Under the pieces are notes generated by a model, which did no database searches, was not told the DNA's origin, and saw only the letters and a list, made by a program, of their open reading frames with translations. 14,075 nucleotides of DNA. Origin: Lachnospiraceae bacterium (GTDB taxonomy: Bacteria > Bacillota > Clostridia > Lachnospirales > Lachnospiraceae). Positions within the stretch are counted from its first letter, which is position 1. Each line of letters opens with the position of its first letter. Position numbers and translations under genes: made by a program. Positions 6,891 to 14,073 of this stretch are shown in pieces. The stretch is from contig JAJQID010000074.1 of assembly GCA_021199405.1 (NCBI GenBank), forward strand, positions 1 through 14,075. The letters are read 5' to 3'.

Positions 6891-8483
6891 ATGGGGGCAT
6901 ATTTAAATCCAGGCAATGAAGGATTTCGGACGATCACTAATGATATTTACGTGGATAAGACAGGGCTGATTGATTATGTGAACAGCACAATTGATACTCC
7001 GCGCAAGCTGACCTGTTTCAGCCGTCCCAGACGTTTTGGAAAGTCTTTTGCGGCCAAGATGTTATGCGCGTATTATGACAAGAGCTGTGATTCCCGGGCG
7101 CTTTTTGAGGGATTGGAGATATCTGAAAAGGAATCCTTTGAAAAAGGACTGAATCGATATAATGTGCTTTATCTGGATATTACGAGATTTATTTCCCGGG
7201 CAAAAAATAAAGGAACTGATATTGTCCTTGATCTTCAGACCGCGGTAATAGAGGAATTGAGAGAAGTATTTCCAGCACGGGTCAGGGAGGGTGAAACCTT
7301 TCTTGCGGACGCTCTGTTTGATATATGTGAGGAAACGGGAGAAAAATTCATTATCATTATTGACGAGTGGGATGCTCTGTTTCGTGAAGCAAAAAATGAC
7401 GAGGCGCTTCAGAAAAAGTATATCCAACTGCTTCGCGGCCTGTTTAAAGCTGGTCCAATCACTGACAGGACGATTGCTGCCGCGTATATGACGGGTATTC
7501 TTCCGATTAAAAAATACGGAACGGAGTCGGCTTTGACGGATTTTCTGGAGTTTACGATGACAAATCCGGCTAAGCTGGCGAGATATATTGGGTTCACTCA
7601 GGAAGAAGTAATAAGGCTCTGTGCAGAAAATGATATGGATTTCGAGCAGATGAGCGCCTGGTACGATGGTTATACCTTTAGTCGGATTGGGCATGTATAC
7701 AGCCCGAATTCGGTAATGAAGGCAGTAGTAAATGAAGAGTTTGCAAATTACTGGACCAGCTCTGAAACCTACGAATCGCTGAAAAATTACATCAGCATGA
7801 ATTATGATGGTTTAAAAGATGCGGTTGTGGCTATGCTGGGAGGGAAAAGGATCAGGGTTAAGGTCAGAACATTTCAAAATGATGTATCCTCCTTCAAAAG
7901 CAAGGATGATGTGCTGACATTGTTGATTCATCTTGGATATCTGGGGTATGATGCCCAAAATGAAGAAGCGTTTATTCCTAATCAGGAGGTGGCTGACGCA
8001 TTTGCAGATGCGGTCACCGGCGATAAATGGGAGGACGTAGGAGAACTGATACAGGATTCGGAAAATTTACTGGAAGCGACATTGCGGGGAGACTCTGACG
8101 CGGTGGCAGCGGCCCTGGAAAAAGCGCATAGTTTAAACTCTTCCGTGCTTCGTTACAATAATGAAGCCTCTCTAAGCAGTGCGATTATGATCGCATTTTA
8201 TACAGCGAGAAGATTTTATAAGATTGTTCCGGAATCTCCGGAAGGAAAAGGCTTTGCTGATCTGGCATTCCTTCCCGGGAAAGGGACAGATAAACCAGCA
8301 CTGATTATCGAGCTGAAATATGATAAGAATGCGGATACTGCGATCAGGCAAATTCATGAAAACCGATATGACGGAGATTTGAAAAAATATTATGGAAATC
8401 TGCTTCTTGTGGGAATCAACTATGACAAGGACGCAAAAGGAAAGAACGCAAAAACACACACCTGCATAATTGAAAAGGTCTGA
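6891..8483 (+). CDS. AAA-ATPase-like protein with C-terminal PD-(D/E)XK nuclease-like domain (DUF1703)
   Basis: This 530-residue protein matches the widespread AAA-ATPase_like (PF09820) plus PDDEXK_9 (PF08011, DUF1703) architecture. The N-terminus FRTITNDIYVDKTGLIDYV and FSRPRRFGKS (residues 43-52, Walker A-like with Gly-Lys-Ser) are hallmarks. IIIIDEWD (154-161) is the Walker B. The C-terminal part has Asp457 and Glu474-Leu-Lys476 in the arrangement of a PD-(D/E)XK core, so the nuclease-like site appears intact. The function of this family is not established; such genes are often multicopy in Clostridia and Bacteroidetes genomes. ATG 6891 follows GGGAGG (6876-6881) by 9 nt; the frame is open back to 6816, but that start is the -35 box. 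It is a single-gene unit with its own promoter and terminator, more AT-rich than the dcw genes, suggesting acquisition. Confidence 0.9.
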   Translation: MGAYLNPGNEGFRTITNDIYVDKTGLIDYVNSTIDTPRKLTCFSRPRRFGKSFAAKMLCAYYDKSCDSRALFEGLEISEKESFEKGLNRYNVLYLDITRFISRAKNKGTDIVLDLQTAVIEELREVFPARVREGETFLADALFDICEETGEKFIIIIDEWDALFREAKNDEALQKKYIQLLRGLFKAGPITDRTIAAAYMTGILPIKKYGTESALTDFLEFTMTNPAKLARYIGFTQEEVIRLCAENDMDFEQMSAWYDGYTFSRIGHVYSPNSVMKAVVNEEFANYWTSSETYESLKNYISMNYDGLKDAVVAMLGGKRIRVKVRTFQNDVSSFKSKDDVLTLLIHLGYLGYDAQNEEAFIPNQEVADAFADAVTGDKWEDVGELIQDSENLLEATLRGDSDAVAAALEKAHSLNSSVLRYNNEASLSSAIMIAFYTARRFYKIVPESPEGKGFADLAFLPGKGTDKPALIIELKYDKNADTAIRQIHENRYDGDLKKYYGNLLLVGINYDKDAKGKNAKTHTCIIEKV

Positions 8484-8500
8484 TTATTCCGCTTCATTGG

Positions 8501-8551
8501 AAAGCCTGCGGCACTGTAGAAAATGAACTACAGCTGCCGCGGGCTTTTTTT
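8501..8551 (+). terminator. Strong Rho-independent terminator after the AAA-ATPase-like gene
   Basis: AAAGCCTGCGGCA (8501-8513) pairs with TGCCGCGGGCTTT (8535-8547) with one G-U, and the stem continues inward with CTGTAG/CTACAG around a short A-rich loop. Seven T (8545-8551) follow. It isolates the dcw cluster from the gene upstream. Confidence 0.93.
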
Positions 8552-8614
8552 GTGTATAAAATTTGGAACGTTAACAAGTCGAAAACAAAAATGAAGATTT
8601 TTTCATATTTCCCC

Positions 8615-8643
8615 TTGCCAATCAGAGCAAAAAGGAGTAATCT
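8615..8643 (+). promoter_or_regulatory. Candidate promoter of the dcw cluster (mraZ promoter)
   Basis: TTGCCA (8615-8620), a 17-bp spacer and TAATCT (8638-8643). Transcription would begin near 8650, directly before the repeat boxes that resemble MraZ sites, and about 70 nt before the mraZ ATG. A TATAAC at 8643-8648 is an alternative -10 but would be too far from the -35. Confidence 0.5.
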
Positions 8644-8650
8644 ATAACCT

Positions 8651-8680
8651 AAGTGGAGGGAAAGGGAGCAAAGTGCACAA
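8651..8680 (+). promoter_or_regulatory. Putative MraZ autoregulatory repeats
   Basis: Three purine-rich boxes recur with a 10-bp period: AAGTGGAGGG, AAAGGGAGCA and AAGTGCACAA. MraZ proteins bind tandem G-rich repeats with one-helical-turn spacing in their own promoter, so these are plausible operators. A small inverted repeat AAACCA/TGGTTT (8682-8687 and 8694-8699) follows. Confidence 0.45.
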
Positions 8681-8720
8681 AAAACCACGAAAATGGTTTG
8701 AAAATGGAAGGTAAGCTGTT

Positions 8721-9152
8721 ATGTACGCGGGCAAGTATAACCACACGCTGGATACGAAGGGCAGGCTCATTCTTCCCGCGAAGCTGCGCGACTCGCTGGG
8801 CGAGGAGTTCGTGGTGACCAAGGGAATCGATGGGTGTCTGTTTGTGTACGACAAAACGGAGTGGGCTCAGTTCGAGGAAAAGCTGGACACCCTCTCCATT
8901 ACCAACAAGGAGTCCCGCAAGGTGCTGAGATTTTTCCTTTCCGGCGCGGCTTATGTGGAGGTGGACAAGCAGGGCCGTTTCCTGATTCCCACAGAGTTAA
9001 GAGAGTACGCCGCCCTGGATAAGGAGGTTTGTCTGGTGGGCAGCGGCCGCCATGTGGAGATCTGGGATAAGGATCGGTGGAACGCGGAAAACGAGGATAT
9101 TGATGTGGATCAGTCCATGGGGTATCTGGACAGCGTGGGCATCCGCCTGTAA
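8721..9152 (+). CDS. mraZ: Transcriptional regulator MraZ
   Basis: This 143-residue protein is made of two SpoVT/AbrB-like swapped-hairpin domains. Each carries the family DxxxR signature: Asp11-Arg15 in LDTKGRLILPAK and Asp82-Arg86 in VDKQGRFLIP. MraZ is the conserved first gene of the dcw cluster. It binds tandem repeats in its own promoter as a ring-shaped oligomer and represses the cluster. ATG 8721 has GGAAGG at 8706-8711 (9-nt spacing), and the N-terminus MYAGKYNHTLDTKGR aligns with the usual family start. rsmH follows after 21 nt. The likely operator boxes are at 8651-8680. Confidence 0.97.
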   Translation: MYAGKYNHTLDTKGRLILPAKLRDSLGEEFVVTKGIDGCLFVYDKTEWAQFEEKLDTLSITNKESRKVLRFFLSGAAYVEVDKQGRFLIPTELREYAALDKEVCLVGSGRHVEIWDKDRWNAENEDIDVDQSMGYLDSVGIRL

Positions 9153-9173
9153 TGTAAAACAGGGGAGACCAAA

Positions 9174-10127
9174 ATGGAGTTTCGGCACTATTCCGTCCTC
9201 TTACAGGAGACAATTGAACAGTTAAATATACAGCCGGAGGGCGTGTATGTGGACGGCACCCTGGGGGGCGGCGGCCATGCGGAACAGATTTGCGCACGCC
9301 TGTCCGGCAAAGGCCATCTTTATGGCTTTGATCAGGATGGGGACGCCATTGCGGCGGCCACGGAGCGGCTTTTGGAATATACGGACCGGCTGACTGTCAT
9401 TCGCAGCAATTTCCGTTTTATGCGGGAATGCCTGGAAGCGGAAGGAGTTCGTCAGGTCGACGGGATTGTGCTGGATCTGGGGGTATCTTCTTTTCAGCTG
9501 GATACCGTGGAACGGGGGTTCTCCTACCGGGAGGACGCGCCTCTGGACATGCGCATGGATGACAGGCAGGCACTGACTGCCAGAGAGATCGTGAACACCT
9601 ATCCGGAGATGGAGCTTTACAGGATTATCCGGGATTATGGGGAGGATCAGTTCGCCAAAAATATTGCGAAACACATTTGCGCGGAGAGGGCGAAGGCGCC
9701 CATTGAAACCACCGGTCAGCTGAATGAGATTATCGCGGCTTCCATTCCGGCGAAGATGCGGGTCAACGGCCATCCGTCCAAGAAGACCTTTCAGGCTATC
9801 CGCATTGAGTGCAATCAGGAGCTGGATGTGCTTAAGAGTTCCATGGAGGACATGATTGATCTGCTGGCCCCCAAAGGGCGGCTGTGCATCATCACCTTCC
9901 ATTCTCTGGAGGATCGGATTGTCAAGTCCGCCTTCAAAAAAGCGGAGGATCCCTGTATCTGTCCGCCTCATTTTCCGGTGTGTACCTGCGGCAGAGTATC
10001 CAAAGGAAAAATCATTACCAGAAAACCAATCCTGCCCTCAGAGAGAGAGCTTGAGGAAAATAAGAGAAGCAAAAGCGCAAAGCTGAGAGTCTTTGAAAAA
10101 GCGGATGAGGCAGCGGCGCAAAACTGA
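9174..10127 (+). CDS. rsmH: 16S rRNA (cytosine(1402)-N(4))-methyltransferase RsmH
   Basis: This 317-residue SAM-dependent methyltransferase, formerly MraW, N4-methylates C1402 of 16S rRNA in the ribosomal P site. Seen in the sequence are the SAM-binding loop DGTLGGGGHAE (27-37), LDLGVSS (100-106), PLDMRMD (123-129) and FHSLEDR (242-248). All are diagnostic, and the length is normal. A CIC-7-CTC cysteine cluster (residues 261-272) may bind metal, as in many RsmH proteins. ATG 9174 follows a GGGGAG Shine-Dalgarno. The gene sits in its conserved place between mraZ and ftsL. Confidence 0.97.
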   Translation: MEFRHYSVLLQETIEQLNIQPEGVYVDGTLGGGGHAEQICARLSGKGHLYGFDQDGDAIAAATERLLEYTDRLTVIRSNFRFMRECLEAEGVRQVDGIVLDLGVSSFQLDTVERGFSYREDAPLDMRMDDRQALTAREIVNTYPEMELYRIIRDYGEDQFAKNIAKHICAERAKAPIETTGQLNEIIAASIPAKMRVNGHPSKKTFQAIRIECNQELDVLKSSMEDMIDLLAPKGRLCIITFHSLEDRIVKSAFKKAEDPCICPPHFPVCTCGRVSKGKIITRKPILPSERELEENKRSKSAKLRVFEKADEAAAQN

Positions 10128-10221
10128 GAAGATTTGAAAATAACTGAAAAACAGCGGTACAAAAGGGAGAGCCTTAGAAAAGCGGCTGAGAAGAACAGTA
10201 AAAAGTCCGGGAGGTTTGATT

Positions 10222-10914
10222 ATGGCAGTCAACAACTACACAAACCGCAGAAACAGCAGCGTACAATCGAATACAAGAGCAAACGCGGGAGCGGGAAACA
10301 GCAGGACAGCCGCGGGGAGGGGTTATGCGCAGTATCAGTACGGTACAGCGGCTCCCCAGACCAGACCGGTTCGCGGACAGAGGACATCACAGGCAGCTTC
10401 TTCGGCATACAGGCAGAGTGCGGCTCAGACAGGAACAGCCCGCAGGCGGAACACAGCTCAGGCTTCTCCGGCCCGCAGGCAGAGCGAGTCTCAGTCAGTG
10501 CGGCAGGCTTCTCCGGCCCGCAGACAGGCACCCCAGAGACATCAGGTGGACGTCCGGGCTGAGAAGGGAAAGGTTACTCTTCAGGCCTCTCCGGTCAATA
10601 AGCTGGGGCTGGTTGTAATAACACTGGCGTTTCTGGTCCTGGGCGCGGCGGTGCTGTGGTATGTGAGCCTGCAGTCGGATATTACGCAGCTCAGAAGCAG
10701 CATCCAGTCCACAGAGGCCGATTTAAATGATCTGATTGTCAGCAATGATGAATATTTAAACAGAATTGAGGCCAGTGTGGATCTGGAGGAGGTCAGAGAG
10801 GTTGCCATCATGGATCTTGGTATGGTATATGCCTCTGAGGATCAGATTATTACATACGATTCCCAGATTGACGACTATCTGGAGCAGAGCGTTGTGATTA
10901 CAGACGAGGACTGA
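10222..10914 (+). CDS. ftsL: FtsL-like cell division protein with long basic N-terminal tail
   Basis: This 230-residue bitopic membrane protein has a cytoplasmic tail of about 125 residues that is rich in Arg, Gln, Ser and Ala and nearly free of acidic residues. A single transmembrane helix follows at about 128-148 (LGLVVITLAFLVLGAAVLWYV). A coiled-coil segment at about 150-185 has the leucine/isoleucine spacing of FtsL/DivIC, and a short acidic end closes the protein. FtsL joins DivIC and DivIB to activate the septal PBP/FtsW pair. Identification rests on topology and on position between rsmH and the PBP gene, because FtsL sequence is poorly conserved. ATG 10222 follows GGGAGG (10209-10214). 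The tail is longer than in Bacillus FtsL (about 117 residues in total) and contains the repeat QASPARRQ twice (80-87, 95-102). The pbpB start is 1 nt after the stop. Confidence 0.85.
   Translation: MAVNNYTNRRNSSVQSNTRANAGAGNSRTAAGRGYAQYQYGTAAPQTRPVRGQRTSQAASSAYRQSAAQTGTARRRNTAQASPARRQSESQSVRQASPARRQAPQRHQVDVRAEKGKVTLQASPVNKLGLVVITLAFLVLGAAVLWYVSLQSDITQLRSSIQSTEADLNDLIVSNDEYLNRIEASVDLEEVREVAIMDLGMVYASEDQIITYDSQIDDYLEQSVVITDED
10459..10527 (+). repeat. In-frame direct repeat in the ftsL tail
   Basis: A 24-bp unit starting CAGGCTTCTCCGGCCCGCAG occurs at 10459-10482 and 10504-10527, offset by 45 bp (15 codons) with one mismatch. It encodes the duplicated QASPARRQ. It could change copy number by slippage or recombination without shifting the frame. 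Confidence 0.8.
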
Positions 10915-10915
10915 A

Positions 10916-13153
10916 ATGAGCGGTAACGGAAATCAGACGCGAGGGGGCAGAAACGGACAGGATAGACGGAGCCGGCTGAACAGACAGAGCAGCGGAAACA
11001 GACAGAACAGAAAAAAAAAGGCGGATCCGACCAAATTCAGACCCTACATGCGCGGAAAGCTGGCTTTTTTCTGCGGCCTGTGCCTGATCGCCGCGGGCGT
11101 TCTGGTCTGGAGGCTGGTAAATATCACCGCTACCAGCGAGGAAAAATACAAGCAGATCGTCTTAAGTCAGCAGGCTTATGATTCCACCACTCTTCCTTAT
11201 AAAAGAGGGTCCATTCTGGACGCCAACGGCACCATTCTGGCTTACAGCGAGAAGGTGTACAATGTGATTCTGGACACAAAGGCCATGCTGGCGGACGAGG
11301 ACGCATATACGCCTACGCTGGAGGCGCTGGAGGTCTGCTTTGAGGACGTGGATATTTCAGCAGTGAAGGAATATGTCAGCGCATATCCTTCCTCTCAGTA
11401 CCGCATTGTGTGCAAGAGCGTTTCTTATGATGAGATGCAGGCCTATTACGACTATGTGGATCAGGTCTATGAAACAGGCGAGGCGGCTGCGGAGGCAAAA
11501 GGCGAAAGCTACGGCGGTACCCACATCACGGGCATCTGGTTTGAGGAGCAGTATGAGAGAAAATATCCCTACAGCACTCTGGCCAGCGAGGTGCTGGGCT
11601 TTACCGGCAGCGACAACAACGGCATGTTCGGCCTGGAGGAATATTACAATGATATTCTGAACGGCACCGCCGGCAGGGAATACGGCTATCTGAATGAGGA
11701 CAGCGAGGTTAACGTCACTACCATTCCGGCTTCGGACGGCTACAGTATTGTGACTACCATCGACGCCAATATTCAGACCATTGTGGAAAAGTGGATCGAT
11801 TATTATAATGAAGAGCTCCGTGATAACTACAGAGAGGGTGCAGGCGCGGAGAATATCGGCGTCATTGTCATGGATGTGAACGATGGAAGCGTGCTTGCCA
11901 TGGCCAGCAACACCGGCTATGACTGCAATGACCCTTATGACCTGAGCGAATATTTCACGGAGGCGGAGTGGACGGCGCTGCAGGAGGATTCGGACGCTTT
12001 TTACACAGAATCCAACCAGATCTGGCGCAACTTCTGCATCTCCGATACCTATGAGCCAGGTTCCGTGGCAAAGCCCTTTACAGTGGCAATGGCGCTGGAG
12101 ACGGGCACCATCACGGGCAATGAGACCTATCAGTGCAACGGATATCTGGAGGTGGGCGGCTGGACCATCAGCTGTCACAATACCTCCGGACATGGAACGG
12201 TGACGGTATCCCAGGCCATTGAGGAGTCCTGCAACGTGGCCATGATGTATATTTCCCAGGCCATGGGCAGCGATTCCTTTGCTGAATTCCAGAATCGCTT
12301 TGGTTTTGGCTTAAAGAGCAATATCGACCTGGCAGGAGAGGCCAGAACCGCCAGCCTGATTTATACGGCGGACACGCTGGGCAGCTCTGAGCTTGCCACA
12401 TCATCCTTTGGACAGGGATTTCAGGTGTCCATGATTCAGATGGCGGCCAGCTTCTGCTCTCTGGTCAACGGCGGGTATCTGTACGAGCCCCGGGTGGTCA
12501 GTCAGATTGTCAGCTCCAATGGAACTGTGGTGGAAAATATTTCCGCGAAGCTGGTGAAGCGGACCATTTCTGAATCCACCAGTGAAAAGATCGTAGAGTA
12601 TTGTAATAACGTGGTGACGGAAGGTACCGGTACAAGAGCGGCTGTGGCCGGATATCTGATCGGCGGCAAGACCGGCACCAGTGAGACCCTTCCCAGAGGA
12701 AACGGCGATTATGTGATTTCCTTCTGCGGATACGCTCCAGCAGATGATCCTCAGGTGCTGGTGTATGTGGTCATTGACCGGCCCAATGTGGAGGATCAGG
12801 GCAATTCCACAAAGTATGCCTGCTGGCTCAGCAAGGATATTATGACGGACATCCTGCCTTATCTGGGTATTTTTATGACTGAGGAGCTGACCGAGGAGGA
12901 GGAGGCCGAGCTTGCGGAGAGAAGCGAGGCTGTGATCCAGGGCTATCTGGAAAAGAGAGCGCTGGAGGATACCGAGGAGGATATTCAGGAAAGCGCTGAC
13001 AATTCGGATTTGCTGGATGAGACCGGTGCGGACAATGATGCCACCACAACCACCATCGGCTCCACGGTGGCGGATATTGTGGAAAGTGAAACCACGGAGA
13101 CCGGCGAGGCCGGGACGGAGGAAACAGAATCCGGAGAGACGACAGAAGAATAA
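10916..13153 (+). CDS. pbpB: Class B penicillin-binding protein, septal transpeptidase (PBP2B/FtsI type)
   Basis: This 745-residue class B PBP cross-links septal peptidoglycan outside the membrane. An Arg/Asn/Gln/Gly-rich cytoplasmic tail (1-46) leads to one transmembrane helix (about 49-69). The pedestal domain follows with KRGSILDANG (96-105) and YPYSTLASEVLGFTGSDN. The transpeptidase has all three motifs: Ser383-x-x-Lys386 (EPGSVAKPF), Ser438-Cys-Asn440 and Lys585-Thr-Gly587. No PASTA domain is evident; instead about 90 residues (from ~655) form an acidic, Glu/Thr-rich, low-complexity tail. ATG 10916 lies 1 nt after the ftsL stop, with GAGG in the last ftsL codons, so translation is probably coupled. 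The order mraZ-rsmH-ftsL-pbpB is that of Bacillus/Clostridia dcw clusters. Its role as the septal rather than the sporulation PBP is inferred from position. Confidence 0.93.
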   Translation: MSGNGNQTRGGRNGQDRRSRLNRQSSGNRQNRKKKADPTKFRPYMRGKLAFFCGLCLIAAGVLVWRLVNITATSEEKYKQIVLSQQAYDSTTLPYKRGSILDANGTILAYSEKVYNVILDTKAMLADEDAYTPTLEALEVCFEDVDISAVKEYVSAYPSSQYRIVCKSVSYDEMQAYYDYVDQVYETGEAAAEAKGESYGGTHITGIWFEEQYERKYPYSTLASEVLGFTGSDNNGMFGLEEYYNDILNGTAGREYGYLNEDSEVNVTTIPASDGYSIVTTIDANIQTIVEKWIDYYNEELRDNYREGAGAENIGVIVMDVNDGSVLAMASNTGYDCNDPYDLSEYFTEAEWTALQEDSDAFYTESNQIWRNFCISDTYEPGSVAKPFTVAMALETGTITGNETYQCNGYLEVGGWTISCHNTSGHGTVTVSQAIEESCNVAMMYISQAMGSDSFAEFQNRFGFGLKSNIDLAGEARTASLIYTADTLGSSELATSSFGQGFQVSMIQMAASFCSLVNGGYLYEPRVVSQIVSSNGTVVENISAKLVKRTISESTSEKIVEYCNNVVTEGTGTRAAVAGYLIGGKTGTSETLPRGNGDYVISFCGYAPADDPQVLVYVVIDRPNVEDQGNSTKYACWLSKDIMTDILPYLGIFMTEELTEEEEAELAERSEAVIQGYLEKRALEDTEEDIQESADNSDLLDETGADNDATTTTIGSTVADIVESETTETGEAGTEETESGETTEE

Positions 13154-13161
13154 ACGGCAAG

Positions 13162-13190
13162 GCATAACCTCATGGAAAGAAACATAAGTT
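13162..13190 (+). promoter_or_regulatory. Candidate sigma-E-like (mother-cell) promoter of the spoVD-like gene
   Basis: GCATAAC (13162-13168), a 14-bp spacer and CATAAGTT (13183-13190) resemble the sigma-E consensus (-35 KMATATT, -10 CATACAHT) at the right spacing, with two mismatches in each box. CATAAGTTA also fits the sigma-K -10 CATANNNTA. In B. subtilis spoVD is transcribed by sigma-E. The predicted start is near 13196-13198. The match is partial and could be chance. Confidence 0.35.
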
Positions 13191-13216
13191 AAATATAACA
13201 CTTTCTGTGAGGTTAT
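13164..13216 (+). promoter_or_regulatory. Leader hairpin sequestering the spoVD-like Shine-Dalgarno
   Basis: Bases 13164-13179 (ATAACCTCATGGAAAG) pair without a bulge with 13201-13216 (CTTTCTGTGAGGTTAT): 16 bp, of which two are G-U. The loop has 21 nt. The only Shine-Dalgarno of the next gene, GAGG at 13209-13212, is fully in the stem, and the stem ends 2 nt before the ATG at 13219. A transcript reading through from pbpB should therefore be poorly translated at this start unless the stem is opened. There is no following U-run, so this is not a terminator. Confidence 0.7.
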
Positions 13217-13218
13217 TT

Positions 13219-14073
13219 ATGTTTGTCAGGACTTATCAGAAGAAAAAGATCCTGTTTTTCGCGGCGGTCAGCATCCTTCTTCTGTGCGCCCTGCTGGGGC
13301 GGCTGATCTATATTATGGTGGCGCAGGGAGAGTATTATTCTCAGCTTGCCACAGATCTGCAGGAGAGGGAGCGGGAGATCAAGGCTCTGCGGGGACGGAT
13401 TCTGGACCGCAACGGCGTTGTGCTGGCAGACAATGAGACGGTGTGTACAGTCTCTGTCATTTACAATCAGGTGGAGGACCCGGAGCGGGTGATCGAGGTC
13501 CTGTGTGAGGAGCTGGAGCTTAGTGAGGAATATGTGCGTACCCGGGTGGAAAAATATTCCTCCAGGGAGCGGATTAAGAGCAATGTGCCCAAGGAAGTGG
13601 GAGATCGAATCCGCAGCTATGATCTGGCCGGCGTCAAGGTGGACGAGGATTACAAGCGCTATTATCCATACTCTACTCTGGCCAGCAAGGTGCTGGGCTT
13701 TACCGGCAGCGACAATCAGGGAATTCTGGGGCTGGAGGCGGTGTACGATGAGTACCTGACCGGCGAGAGCGGCAAAATTCTTACCATGACCGACGCTTCC
13801 GGCATTGAGCTGCAGGAGGAGGGGGAGCGGCGGATTGAGCCCACAGCGGGGCAGGATCTGGTGATCAGTATTGATGCCAATATCCAGAATTACGCTGAGC
13901 AGCTGGCTCTGCAGGCCTACGAGGCAAAAGAGGCGGAAAATGTCATGATCCTGGTCATGAACCCCAATAACGGGGAGATTTACGCCTGTGTCAACGTGCC
14001 GGAATTTGATTTAAATAACCCTTATGAGCTGACCGGGGAGTGGGCTGAGAAGCTTACGGGGGGGGAACACTGA
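13219..14073 (+). CDS. spoVD: Second class B penicillin-binding protein, SpoVD-like; cut by window end, apparent frameshift at a G8 run
   Basis: The visible 284 residues are the N-terminal half of a class B PBP. They hold a short cytoplasmic Lys-rich start, a transmembrane helix at about 11-33, the pedestal motif LRGRILDRNG (57-66), YPYSTLASKVLGFTGSDN, and ISIDANIQ entering the transpeptidase domain. The active-site SxxK lies beyond the window. Its place after pbpB is that of B. subtilis spoVD, the mother-cell transpeptidase for spore cortex, so spoVD is the best guess. A second septal PBP cannot be excluded. ATG 13219 is chosen because GTGAGG precedes it; a GTG at 13207 overlaps that site. 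The frame reads TGA at 14071-14073 directly after eight G (14058-14065). With seven G the frame would stay open as ...TGGNTE, so the stop is probably an indel and not the real end. Confidence 0.85.
   Translation: MFVRTYQKKKILFFAAVSILLLCALLGRLIYIMVAQGEYYSQLATDLQEREREIKALRGRILDRNGVVLADNETVCTVSVIYNQVEDPERVIEVLCEELELSEEYVRTRVEKYSSRERIKSNVPKEVGDRIRSYDLAGVKVDEDYKRYYPYSTLASKVLGFTGSDNQGILGLEAVYDEYLTGESGKILTMTDASGIELQEEGERRIEPTAGQDLVISIDANIQNYAEQLALQAYEAKEAENVMILVMNPNNGEIYACVNVPEFDLNNPYELTGEWAEKLTGGEH

Noticed and set aside
9222..9971. 249-codon minus-strand open frame opposite rsmH
   Set aside because: A shadow of a strongly conserved gene; composition follows the opposite strand.
10459..10527. Repeated units in ftsL as a CRISPR-like array
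   Set aside because: Only two copies, in frame and inside a coding region; a protein repeat explains them.
10134..10562. Plus-strand frame overlapping the ftsL start
   Set aside because: Out of frame with ftsL, no good Shine-Dalgarno, and ends inside the repetitive tail; ftsL has the ribosome site, membrane helix and context.
11357..13201. Long minus-strand open frames opposite pbpB (278 and 266 codons)
   Set aside because: They overlap the PBP catalytic motifs on the other strand and show no independent coding signals.
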